Translations under genes and position numbers: made by a program
The notes under the pieces: generated by a model
Databases searched by the model: none
What the model was told of the DNA's origin: nothing
The model's input: the letters and a program-made list of their open reading frames with translations, nothing else
Assembly (NCBI GenBank): GCA_964244615.1
Contig: CAXTJP010000014.1
Location: forward strand, 1 to 47,799
From: BOG-908 sp964244615
Lineage (GTDB): Bacteria; Pseudomonadota; Alphaproteobacteria; Acetobacterales; Acetobacteraceae
DNA length: 47,799 bases
Direction of reading: 5' to 3'
Shown here: positions 26,456 through 33,943 of the stretch, in pieces
Position numbering within the stretch: the first letter of the stretch is position 1
Layout of the letters: every line of letters starts with the position of its first letter

Positions 26456-26857
26456 TCAGGCGCCGACCTGCCGCAGCCAGTCGGCCAGATTGTAGGTGTT
26501 GGTGACGCGGGCGATCAGGCCGTCCTGCACCTCGAAGAACGCCCCCGCCGGCAGCACGTAGCGCTGGCCGGTCGCTTCCGGCAGCCCGCTATCGGTGGCC
26601 TTGTAGACGCCGTGCACGGTGAACTCTGCCGCGGCCCGGGTGCCGGCCGCCCCGGTCATGACGACGATGTCCTCCAGCCGCTCGCTATAGGAGGCGTCCA
26701 TGTGCGCCATGAAGGTGCGGAAGGCGGCACGGCCCGACTGGCGGCCGCCCTGGTTGATGTCGTGCGCCACCTCCTCGGTCAGCAACGCCACCATGCCGTC
26801 GAAATCGCCGGCGTTAAACGCGGCGTAGTAGGATCGGATCAGCTCTTCGGTGCTCAT
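26456..26857 (-). CDS. NTF2-like / SnoaL-type protein
   Basis: This 133-residue single-domain protein has the NTF2 cone fold pattern: MSTEELIRSYYAAFNAGDFD at the start, then LLTEEVAHDINQGG and a C-terminal GLIARVTNTYNLADW. Related proteins include ketosteroid isomerases, polyketide cyclases and stress-linked proteins. It starts within the nitrilase stop (ATGA at 26854-26857) and is the last gene of a four-gene operon. It may bind or isomerise a small product of the upstream enzymes, but no substrate is evident. Confidence 0.82.
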   Translation of the reverse strand: MSTEELIRSYYAAFNAGDFDGMVALLTEEVAHDINQGGRQSGRAAFRTFMAHMDASYSERLEDIVVMTGAAGTRAAAEFTVHGVYKATDSGLPEATGQRYVLPAGAFFEVQDGLIARVTNTYNLADWLRQVGA

Positions 26858-27726
26858 GTCTGCTCGCTCGGCTCGGGGACGGGGCCTGCCGGATAGTCCC
26901 GGTGGTTGAGCACCCCACCATCGGCACGCACCGCATCGATACAGGCAGAATCCAGATCGGCAAACACCCAGCCGGGCTGGTCGAGCCCGCCGCGTGCCAG
27001 CACGCCGTCCTCGGGGAAGCCGCGGTCGACCGGGCCGAACACCGCGGCATAGCCATGGTTTTCGTCGAGCGTGGCGAGGTTTGGGGCGAGCCCGACGGTG
27101 GGCGCCACCGCCACGAAACACTGGTTTTCCAGCGCGCGGGCGCGGGCGCTAAGACGCACCCTGTTGAAGCCGTGCAGGCTGTCGGTGCAACTGGGCGCCA
27201 GCACCAGCCAGGCGCCGGCGGCGACCTGCGCCCGCACCAAGGGCGGGAACTCCACGTCGTAGCAGATGGCGATGCCGACCCGCCCCCAGGGGGTGGCGAA
27301 CACCGAAGGCGGGTCGCCGCCTTGCACGCCCCAGCGCTCGGCTTCGAACCGGGTCATCACGCTCTTGTCCTGGAACCGCATGGACCCGTCGGGCGCCACC
27401 AGCGGCGCGCGGTTGCGCACCCGGCCGTCTTCCGCCCAGGGCATGCTGCCGGGCAGCAGCCAGACGCCGTGCCGTCGTGCCAGGCCCGCGAACAGGTCCA
27501 GCAACGCGTCGCGCCGGGCACAGACGGCCCGCAGCTCGCGCGGGGCGTCGCCGGCGCCAGGGTATGCGGCCGCCAACTCCATGCAGGCATATTCCGGCAT
27601 CACCAGCAGCGCGCCGCCGCCATCCGCGCCCTCGGCCACCAGACGGTCCATCTTGGCGGCGAACGCGTCGAAGCTGTCCGGCGCGGTCACGCCGTAGGCC
27701 AGCACGCCCAGCCGGAGCGCGCTCAC
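26854..27726 (-). CDS. Carbon-nitrogen hydrolase (nitrilase superfamily)
   Basis: This 290-residue hydrolase has the Glu-Lys-Cys triad of the nitrilase superfamily: Glu45 in VMPEYA, Lys121 in FQDKSVM and Cys155 in AICYDVEFP. These enzymes cleave amide or nitrile C-N bonds. It begins at GTG within the stop of the preceding GNAT gene (GTGA) and overlaps the next gene by ATGA. Pairing with this kind of GNAT protein is, from memory, common in proteobacteria, but the substrate is not known. It lacks the extra domains of NAD synthetase or apolipoprotein N-acyltransferase. Confidence 0.88.
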   Translation of the reverse strand: MSALRLGVLAYGVTAPDSFDAFAAKMDRLVAEGADGGGALLVMPEYACMELAAAYPGAGDAPRELRAVCARRDALLDLFAGLARRHGVWLLPGSMPWAEDGRVRNRAPLVAPDGSMRFQDKSVMTRFEAERWGVQGGDPPSVFATPWGRVGIAICYDVEFPPLVRAQVAAGAWLVLAPSCTDSLHGFNRVRLSARARALENQCFVAVAPTVGLAPNLATLDENHGYAAVFGPVDRGFPEDGVLARGGLDQPGWVFADLDSACIDAVRADGGVLNHRDYPAGPVPEPSEQT

Positions 27727-28325
27727 GGCAGGGGCGTGCCGTCCAGGGATTTCAGCCAGAACACCATGCGATGGCTGGTCTCGTGCGCGTCGCCGGCCTC
27801 CTTCCAGGCCATCGTGCAGGCGAGGTCCGGGCGTCGGGTGAACCCGCGCCTGGTCCAGAAGCCATTCAGCGGAACGAAGCCGGAGGGCCGTGCCGGGTGG
27901 TCGTCGGGCCGGGCCACGCCGCAGAAACAGGCGAAGCTGCAGGACGAGACGGCTCGCGCATGGGCCTCGCGCTCGGCGAAGAAGGCGACGCCCACCCCCT
28001 GCCCGCGCAACTCGCGACGCAGCACGCTTTCGCCGAAGTAGAAGAAGTCTCCGGGGTCCCAGCCGCGGGCGAGAAACGGGGCCTGCACGTTGGCGGTCTC
28101 GTCGGCCAAAGGCAGGCAGGTCGCGGCGCCCACGATCCGGTCGCCCTGGCGGGCGACGATCACCGCGGCCTTGGGGCTGCGCAGGTAGGTGCGCAGGTAG
28201 GCCTCCTCGTAGGCGGGGTCGCCCTCGTACAGGTAGGGCCAGGCGCGGAACACCTCGACGCGGAGCGCTGCCAAAGCGGGGATGATCGCCGGCAACGCGT
28301 CCGTGTCGCAGCGCGCCACCGTCAA
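27723..28325 (-). CDS. GNAT-family N-acetyltransferase
   Basis: This 200-residue protein has the acetyl-CoA-binding motif A in RRELRGQGVGVAFFAERE (about residues 103-120), preceded by FYFGESVL. FRAWPYLYEGDPAYEEAYL near the N-terminus is typical of GNAT proteins found beside nitrilase-family hydrolases. The start is uncertain: TTG 28325 or the GTG two codons later; GGAGGA lies 19 bases upstream, so it is poorly placed for either. The stop overlaps the hydrolase start, so the two proteins are probably made in fixed ratio. Confidence 0.83.
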   Translation of the reverse strand: MTVARCDTDALPAIIPALAALRVEVFRAWPYLYEGDPAYEEAYLRTYLRSPKAAVIVARQGDRIVGAATCLPLADETANVQAPFLARGWDPGDFFYFGESVLRRELRGQGVGVAFFAEREAHARAVSSCSFACFCGVARPDDHPARPSGFVPLNGFWTRRGFTRRPDLACTMAWKEAGDAHETSHRMVFWLKSLDGTPLP

Positions 28326-28377
28326 GGGTTCGGCCGGCGCCTGGTCCTCCGGCGTGCCGCTCAGGACACCCTTCCCG

Positions 28378-29538
28378 TCAGTCGAGGCGCGACGTTCCGC
28401 AGCCGCACGCGTCCCGGCTCAGCGGGGCACGCAGCTTCGAGCCCGCCTGGCCAGGCAGCCCGCGGCGTCCGAGCAGGGCACGAAGTTCGCGTATGGCGGG
28501 AAACACCTCCTGGTTCCAGTCGGCGCCCTGGGCGTCGTGCGCCTTCTGCTCCTCCTCGACGATCCAGCGGTCCTCGGTGAAGATCCGTTCGGTGAACCAC
28601 ACCAGGATCGGCCAGGCAGCGTCGAGCAGGAAAGACAGTTTCGCCGGCCGCTGTATGGCGAGCAGGCCGAAGGTCCGGTTGGTGCGCTGTTCGCGGTCGA
28701 GCGGCACGTAGACGATCCAGAGATTCATCACCGGCAGCTCGCCGTCGGTCCAGATGCGCAGGTTCTGGTAGGGATACTCGGTGCGGATCGTCATCAGATC
28801 CTTGTGGTTCTCGGCGGCCTTGCCGACGCCCTTGCCCAGGATCGCCGCCTCGCCCCAGGGCTGCTTTCCGCCGGTGCGGCCGAAGGTGTAGTCCACCTCC
28901 ATCCAGTCCTCGCCGATGCGCATGCCGCGATGGCGCGGCTTGACCTGTCCCATCTGCTTTCGATGCAGGAACTGGTGGTTCATGTCGGTCAGGTTCTCGT
29001 GCATGAACGTGTAGTGGCAGGCGACCTCCCGCCCGAAACGGCGGGTGCGATAGCGCGGGTCGTCGGCAGCACCGAGTTGCGGAAACGGCACCGTCTCGGC
29101 CAGCGTGGGGTCGCCGGGGAACACGAAGACCAGGCCGGCCGCCTCGCGGCACGGATAGGCGCGGACGCCGTTCGGCAGCTTGTCGCGGCCGAGATACGGC
29201 ACGTCGATGCACTTGCCGGTGCTGTCGTAGGTCCAGCCGTGATAGCCGCAGCGCAGCGCGCAGCCATCGACGACGCCGTCGCGCAGCGGCACCTGTCGGT
29301 GCGCGCAGCGATCCTCCAGCGCGAACACCGCGCCTTGTTTTGGACGGACAAGCACGATCGGCTCGCCGGCGAAACGGGCGCCCAGCGCCCGGCCGGGTTT
29401 GAGGTCACGGGACCAGGCGAGCGGATACCAGTGATCGGGGTGCGATCCGACACGCCGCAGGTCGGGCGTGGGGCGCTGGGTCGAGCCCGGGGCGAGGTCT
29501 GCGGAGGCGTCGGCCAATTCCGCGGCGTGCGTGTCCAT
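28378..29538 (-). CDS. Rieske-type aromatic ring-hydroxylating oxygenase, alpha subunit
   Basis: This 386-residue protein has an N-terminal Rieske [2Fe-2S] domain with Cys78-His80 in CAHR and Cys97-His100 in CGYHGW, and a C-terminal mononuclear iron domain with Asp185, His188 and His192 in LTDMNHQFLH. No beta subunit, ferredoxin or reductase gene is adjacent, so its electron donors are elsewhere. ATG 29538 is chosen over an upstream in-frame ATG. It ends in a Cys/Arg-rich tail. It is the first gene of a set with GNAT, nitrilase and NTF2-like genes, 52 bp before the GNAT gene. The substrate is unknown. Confidence 0.85.
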   Translation of the reverse strand: MDTHAAELADASADLAPGSTQRPTPDLRRVGSHPDHWYPLAWSRDLKPGRALGARFAGEPIVLVRPKQGAVFALEDRCAHRQVPLRDGVVDGCALRCGYHGWTYDSTGKCIDVPYLGRDKLPNGVRAYPCREAAGLVFVFPGDPTLAETVPFPQLGAADDPRYRTRRFGREVACHYTFMHENLTDMNHQFLHRKQMGQVKPRHRGMRIGEDWMEVDYTFGRTGGKQPWGEAAILGKGVGKAAENHKDLMTIRTEYPYQNLRIWTDGELPVMNLWIVYVPLDREQRTNRTFGLLAIQRPAKLSFLLDAAWPILVWFTERIFTEDRWIVEEEQKAHDAQGADWNQEVFPAIRELRALLGRRGLPGQAGSKLRAPLSRDACGCGTSRLD

Positions 29539-29623
29539 GGGGCCGATTAAGGTTGGAATGCCCTCTCGTTGCAAGGCACAATCAGGTTGCGAAGCACAAC
29601 TGACATCGCGGTTCTTGCCGTTC

Positions 29624-29699
29624 TGGTGCCCCGTACGGGATTCGAACCCGTGTAGCCAACGTGAAAGGCTGGTGTCCTAGGCCTCTAGACGAACGGGAC
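29624..29699 (-). tRNA. tRNA-Glu (anticodon UUC)
   Basis: This 76-nt cloverleaf on the minus strand runs from GTCCCGT to ACGGGGC plus A and an encoded CCA. The anticodon loop CTTTCAC gives UUC, and the T arm contains GGTTCGAATCC. The first two acceptor pairs are G-C and U-G. It is a substrate type for MnmA, encoded at 9988. Confidence 0.97.
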
Positions 29700-29807
29700 G
29701 AGCGGTGCGCTGCGTAGCCAACAAGTGGGCAGGGGGTCAAGGCTCGGCCAGGGGACGGCGACCGGTAATCGCATCCGGAGCGCTCACGGTTCGGCGCAAG
29801 TCGGCGA

Positions 29808-31598
29808 TCAGGCTGCCGCTCCGTCCACCGCGAACAGGCTGGCCGAGGTCGTGCCGTTCCAGGTTTCGGCGCGCAGGTGCGCGGCCAAGTGCAGGCGGCC
29901 GCCGCGCTGGTCGAGGGCCTGGCCGAGCGGGCCGTCGCCGGCGCGGAACAGCAGCGCCTTGACCCGGCCGCCCCCCTCGTCCTGCAAGAAGGCGCGCACG
30001 GTGTTGCCGTCGCCGAGCCGTTCGGTCTTCACCACGCGCAGGTCCGGGACCACGATCAGCGGCTCGTCGTTGGCGGTGCCGAAGGGTGCGAGGCGGCCGA
30101 GCTGCCGGGCCAGCTCCACCGTGGCGCCGGCGGCCGAGACGATCGCTTCGACGAGCAGATGCGGCCTGGCCGGGGCGTCGGGCGGGATGGGCAGGCGCTC
30201 GCACAGGAAAGCGTGGAAACGCGGCCGGTGGGCGGGGTCCAGCGAGAAGCCGGCCGCCATGGCGTGGCCGCCGCCGGTGGTCAGCAGGCCGGACTGGCGG
30301 GCCGCGATCACCGCGGCGCCGAGGTCGTGGCCGGGCACCGACCGGCCCGAGCCTTTCAACAGCCCGTCCGAGACGCCGCCCACGCAGGCGACGCGGTTGA
30401 AGCGTTCGCGCAGCCGTCCGGCAACGATGCCGACCACGCCGGGGTGCCAGCGTTCTCCGCAGACCAGCAGCACGCCGTGGCCGGCCTGCATCTGCCGGTC
30501 CGCCTCCTCCATCGCCGAGGCGAGCACGCCGGCCTCCACGGTCTGGCGCTGGCGGTTGACCGCGTCCAGGCGTTCGGCCAGCAGGCGGGCGTCCAGCGGG
30601 TCGTCGCAGAGCAGCAGGCGCAGGCCGAGATCGGCCTCGCTGATGCGGCCGCCGGCGTTGATGCGCGGGCCGAGGCCGAAGCCGCAGGTCATGGCGGTGG
30701 GCAGGCTGGGCACATCGGCGGTCTTGCCGGATACGTCCATCAGGGCGGCGAGTCCCGGCCGGGCGCGGCGGCCCATCACGCGCAGCCCCTGGGTGACCAG
30801 CGCCCGGTTCAGCCCGGTCAGCGGCATGACGTCGCAGATCGTGGCCAGTGCCACGAGGTCGAGCAGGCCCATTAGGTCGGGTTCCGGGCGGCCGGCGAGA
30901 CCGCCCTCGCGGCGCAGCACGCGCAGGGTGGCGACGGCGGTCATGAAGGCGACGCCCGCGGCGCAGAGGTGGCGCAGGCCGGATCCGCAATCCAGCCGGT
31001 TGGGGTTCACGGTGGCCAGCACCGGCGGGGTCGGGCCCTCCGCCTTGTGGTGGTCCAGCACCACCACGTCGGCGCTGCCCTCCAGCACCGTGAGCGCCGC
31101 ATGGGCCGAGGTGCCGCAATCGACGCAGACGACCAGGGAGGCGCCCTGCGCCGCCAGCCGCCGCAGCGCCGGGCCGTTGGGTCCGTAGCCTTCGGCCAGC
31201 CGGTCCGGGACGTAGGGCAGCACCGGGCAGCCGAAACCGCGCAGGAACAGGGTGAGGATGGCGGCGCCGCACGCCCCGTCCACGTCGTAGTCGCCGAACA
31301 CCGCCACCGTTTCCTGGCGCCGTACCGCGTGGGCGAGCCGTGCGGCGGCCTGGTCCATGTCGATCATGGTGGCCGGGTCCGGCATCAGGGCGCGCAGGGT
31401 GGGGGCGAGGAAGTCGGCCGCGCCGTCCAGCGTCACGTCGCGTGCGGCCAGCACGCGGCCGACGACCTCCGGCACGCCCAGGCGCTCGGCGATGGCGAAC
31501 CCGGTGCGGTCGCAGCCGGTGCGCCAGGTCCAGGCACGGCCGGTGAGGCTGCTGGCAACCGAGAGGACGGGGCCGCCGGTGAACGCCGAGTCGAGCAT
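29808..31598 (-). CDS. recJ: Single-stranded-DNA-specific exonuclease RecJ
   Basis: This 596-residue 5'-3' exonuclease acts in recombination and mismatch repair. The DHH-domain metal ligands are Asp103, Asp105 and Asp107 in GDYDVDG, Asp160 in VDCGTS and Asp182-His183-His184 in LDHHKAE. The DHHA1 motif GGGHAMAAG lies in the C half, followed by an OB-fold. Length is normal. It lies 108 bp upstream of tRNA-Glu. Its own upstream region contains the 26-bp tandem repeat and the sequence gap, so its promoter is partly unresolved. Confidence 0.95.
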   Translation of the reverse strand: MLDSAFTGGPVLSVASSLTGRAWTWRTGCDRTGFAIAERLGVPEVVGRVLAARDVTLDGAADFLAPTLRALMPDPATMIDMDQAAARLAHAVRRQETVAVFGDYDVDGACGAAILTLFLRGFGCPVLPYVPDRLAEGYGPNGPALRRLAAQGASLVVCVDCGTSAHAALTVLEGSADVVVLDHHKAEGPTPPVLATVNPNRLDCGSGLRHLCAAGVAFMTAVATLRVLRREGGLAGRPEPDLMGLLDLVALATICDVMPLTGLNRALVTQGLRVMGRRARPGLAALMDVSGKTADVPSLPTAMTCGFGLGPRINAGGRISEADLGLRLLLCDDPLDARLLAERLDAVNRQRQTVEAGVLASAMEEADRQMQAGHGVLLVCGERWHPGVVGIVAGRLRERFNRVACVGGVSDGLLKGSGRSVPGHDLGAAVIAARQSGLLTTGGGHAMAAGFSLDPAHRPRFHAFLCERLPIPPDAPARPHLLVEAIVSAAGATVELARQLGRLAPFGTANDEPLIVVPDLRVVKTERLGDGNTVRAFLQDEGGGRVKALLFRAGDGPLGQALDQRGGRLHLAAHLRAETWNGTTSASLFAVDGAAA

Positions 31599-31667
31599 GG
31601 CCGCAAGCTACAGCGTGCGTGGGGCGGTGCGTAGAGCGGACAGATGGGTACGGACGCGGACCGGCTA

Positions 31668-31888
31668 CAACGGGGCGCGTTGCCGCGCCACTCACAATGG
31701 GCGCGTTGCCNNNNNNNNNNNNNNNNNNNNNNNNNNNNNNNNNNNNNNNNNNNNNNNNNNNNNNNNNNNNNNNNNNNNNNNNNNNNNNNNNNNNNNNNNN
31801 NNNNNNNNNNGCGACGCTCACGATGGGCGCGTTGCCGCGACGCTCACGATGGGCGCGTTGCCGCGACGCTCACGATGGGCGCGTTGCC
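31668..31888. repeat. 26-bp tandem repeat array interrupted by a gap
   Basis: Three identical consecutive units of 26 bp lie at 31811-31836, 31837-31862 and 31863-31888; the unit contains GACGCTCACGATGGGCGCG. A variant unit (GCGCCACTCACAATGG then GCGCGTTGCC) lies at 31685-31710, and a partial one at 31671-31684. The array runs into a run of N on its left side. Because 26 is not a multiple of three, the array is non-coding. There are no spacers, so it is not CRISPR. Confidence 0.93.
31711..31810. other. Assembly gap of 100 N
   Basis: Exactly one hundred N bases sit inside the 26-bp tandem repeat. A round 100 is usually a placeholder for unknown length, so the real array may be much longer. 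Anything annotated across this point is artificial. Confidence 0.98.
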
Positions 31889-31946
31889 GCGCCACGCTTC
31901 GGAGCCGAGCGGCGGTCGGGAGGACAGCGATACGGCGCGGCCGTGG

Positions 31947-32168
31947 TCAGTGACCCGGCCCCTGGATGTGGGTCAGAACGTCTGGCTGACTCAGGCCATC
32001 GCCGCTTTCGGGCGCGTCCGGCTCCGGGTTGCACACGCGACTGCCGAGATGGATCTCGCAGGTGATCCTGGCCGCGTATTGGCCGGGCGGCGGCATGGTG
32101 CAGCCTGCCAGCAACAAGGCGGCTGCCGCGCACAAAGCCGACCGGCACGCCAGCGTATTCGACATCAT
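31947..32168 (-). CDS. Small lipoprotein, unknown function
   Basis: This 73-residue predicted lipoprotein has a signal sequence ending in the lipobox LLAGC (Cys23). The mature part of about 50 residues contains two more cysteines, in ITCEIHLG and RVCNPEP, which could form a disulfide. GGAGGT stands 5 bases before a double ATG, an unusually strong ribosome-binding site, so I consider the gene real despite its size. It lies 131 bp after the Tai4 gene on the same strand. Confidence 0.68.
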   Translation of the reverse strand: MMSNTLACRSALCAAAALLLAGCTMPPPGQYAARITCEIHLGSRVCNPEPDAPESGDGLSQPDVLTHIQGPGH

Positions 32169-32299
32169 CCACCTCCATGCGGGGCATATCCGGCAGGTGC
32201 ACCCTGTTGCAGCGACGTCGGGTCGATCGACCCGGCCGAGCTCGAACCCGGCGGCGAACCGTTTCTGTTCAAGGCTGCGCCTGATGGTCGCCTTGCTGT

Positions 32300-32701
32300 T
32301 CAGTCCTGCTTGCCGGCCGGAAAATACCTGGCGACCAATGCATCAAGCTTCCGGCTGTGCGTGAAGTCGATACATTTCATGATGCTGAGATCGGCACCGG
32401 TCTGGCTTGCATAGTCGCGCTTGAGAAATTCTCGCGCTGCCGTGCCGACCGCCTGGTAGGCTTCAGCCGGCCCTTCGCCGTACTGGATGTAGCCATTGGC
32501 GGCAGCACTGGTCTCCGACGAGACCTGCGGCAGGGCTGCGCCCAGGCAGGTTGTCAGGGCGTAGTCGCGGAACAACTCCTGCGGCCTGGCGTGAAGGACC
32601 GTCTGCTCCTGCATTTCCGCGGGTGTCAAAGCAAGAGCTTCCGAGCTCAGCAGAAGGCTGGCGACCGCGAGGAGAGGACACGTCTTCAAGGACACAAGCA
32701 T
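32300..32701 (-). CDS. tai4: Type VI secretion amidase immunity protein, Tai4-like
   Basis: This 133-residue exported protein (signal peptide to about ALA, residue 25) resembles Tai4, the periplasmic protein that blocks the peptidoglycan amidase Tae4. The mature part has TTCLGAALPQ, then EAYQAVGTAAREFLKRDY, and the C-terminal signature MKCIDFTHSRKLDALVARY, which matches the conserved end of Tai4 as I remember it. Cys52 and Cys110 could form a disulfide. The gene overlaps the end of the Tae4-like gene by 16 bp, the usual effector-immunity order. Confidence 0.8.
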   Translation of the reverse strand: MLVSLKTCPLLAVASLLLSSEALALTPAEMQEQTVLHARPQELFRDYALTTCLGAALPQVSSETSAAANGYIQYGEGPAEAYQAVGTAAREFLKRDYASQTGADLSIMKCIDFTHSRKLDALVARYFPAGKQD

Positions 32702-33084
32702 AGCCGAGCATCGATCAGCGGCAGGTTATGGCGCGAGACGGGATCGAAATAGTCCTCGTCGGCCGCTTGCTGCCCGTCCCACAGCGTGACATGGCCGGAC
32801 GCATCGGCGAACGGAACGCCGAACGCGACGATGCCTTTCCTGCCGATGAAGTCGTTTCGCCTGGCTTCAGGACCTTTGCTGATATCGGGTGTTCCCAACT
32901 GGTCGCCGATGAACGACACCATCTGTCGAACAGGGAAAATATAATTCTTGTGATCGGCCCCGCCTATCTTGGCCAGGCTCTTGATCGCACCCTCCGGGTA
33001 GGAGTGGTCGGCATCCGGCGCCACGTCCTGAAATCTGAGCCACATCGAGCCGAAAGTTGGCCGCGCAGGACTTGTTGTTCCCAT
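32686..33084 (-). CDS. tae4: Tae4-like type VI amidase effector lacking catalytic cysteine
   Basis: This 132-residue protein matches the Tae4 D,L-endopeptidase effector family: ARPTFGSMWLRF at the N-terminus, then GGADHKNYIF, RQMVSFIGDQLGTPDI, NDFIGRKGIVAF and the catalytic-His motif ASGHVTLWDG (His98). Known Tae4 proteins, about 160 residues, have a cysteine in a CxxRMSY-like motif between the N-terminal Trp and the GGAD segment. Here roughly 25-30 residues are missing and the only cysteines (129, 131) are at the extreme C-terminus. An inactive, internally deleted effector is likely. ATG 33084 follows GGGAGAG. Confidence 0.75.
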   Translation of the reverse strand: MGTTSPARPTFGSMWLRFQDVAPDADHSYPEGAIKSLAKIGGADHKNYIFPVRQMVSFIGDQLGTPDISKGPEARRNDFIGRKGIVAFGVPFADASGHVTLWDGQQAADEDYFDPVSRHNLPLIDARLCLCP

Positions 33085-33238
33085 TTGCCGCTCTCCCACG
33101 AACGTTCGGCTGCCATCGCGCGCCCGTCATGAAGCTATACCCGGGACCGGCTTCGATCGCCTGATGCGTCCCGCCTGCGGTCACACCGGATGTTCGGCGG
33201 TGGACGCAAGCGAGGCAAGCGGGGTGTTGCCGGCGGTG

Positions 33239-33661
33239 TCAGGCCAGGCCGAGCTTCTCGCGTATCCGGGCGTGGGCGGCCGTGTGTTCGGCGGGCAGGA
33301 ACTCGGCCAGGTCGGCCGTCTCGTAGAACGGGCGTATCTCGAGCTCGCTCGGGCCCGGCATGGGGTTGGGGCAGCGCTTCGCCCAGGCCACGGCCTCGTC
33401 CATGTCGCGGACCTCCCACAGCCAGAACCCGGCGACCAGCTCGCGCGTCTCGGCGAACGGCCCGTCGATGACGGTGCGGCCGGTACCCTCGAAGGCGACG
33501 CGCTTGGCCTGGGCGGAGGGCTTGAGGCCGGCGCCGGCCAGCATGATGCCGGCCTGGGCCAGTTCCTCGTTGAAGCGGTCCATCGCCTCGAACAGCTCGG
33601 GGGTGGGGGGCGTGCCGTTTTCGCTGTCCTTCGTCGCCTTTACGAACACCATCACGCGCAT
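33239..33661 (-). CDS. YCII-family protein (DGPF domain)
   Basis: This 140-residue protein is of the YCII/DGPF family. The start MRVMVFVKATKDSENG and the motif VIDGPFAETRELVAGFWLWE are diagnostic. Such proteins are often encoded next to ECF sigma factors, but none is present here. The ATG at 33661 has AGGAGAAAG before it; an upstream frame extension has no support. Enzymatic function is uncertain. Confidence 0.87.
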   Translation of the reverse strand: MRVMVFVKATKDSENGTPPTPELFEAMDRFNEELAQAGIMLAGAGLKPSAQAKRVAFEGTGRTVIDGPFAETRELVAGFWLWEVRDMDEAVAWAKRCPNPMPGPSELEIRPFYETADLAEFLPAEHTAAHARIREKLGLA

Positions 33662-33908
33662 CGTCTTTCTCCTGGCCCGAGCCCGCCCCTGTTGGCGGGC
33701 CATCAGGACGACGACCAAATTTGCCGGAATTCGGCGTCGTTGGGCAGATCTTTCGTTAGCGCGGCGCGCGGCCGGGTCGGCCGCGTCTGGCTTCGGGTAC
33801 CCGGCGCCGATGCCGCAACGCGGTTGACCGCTCGCCCGGCCGCAGCCGGCAACCCTGGTCCATCAATGGCGCCTGCTGGGACTGCGCGTGGGCTGACCGT
33901 ATGCATCC

Positions 33909-33924
33909 CCCCCTCGAAAGGGGG
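33909..33924 (-). terminator. Possible terminator hairpin after glpX
   Basis: CCCCCT (33909-33914) and AGGGGG (33919-33924) form a perfect 6-bp stem with a CGAA loop, 19 bp beyond the glpX stop. There is no T tract, so termination would be weak or Rho-assisted. The rest of the 282-bp region 33662-33943 shows no gene. Confidence 0.4.
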
Positions 33925-33943
33925 CGCACACCCGGGCCCGTGA

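Noticed and set aside
26456..28325. Assignment of the GNAT-nitrilase genes to the Nit1/MSMEG_0567-type cluster
   Set aside because: The radical SAM, AIR-synthase-like and flavin oxidoreductase genes that define that cluster are absent.
31668..31888. Possible CRISPR array
   Set aside because: The 26-bp units follow one another directly without spacers, and there is no cas gene nearby.
32867..33184. A frameshifted continuation of Tae4 carrying the lost cysteine
   Set aside because: The other frames around the junction contain cysteines but no CxxR-like Tae4 motif; the open frame itself is continuous, so an in-frame deletion explains it better.
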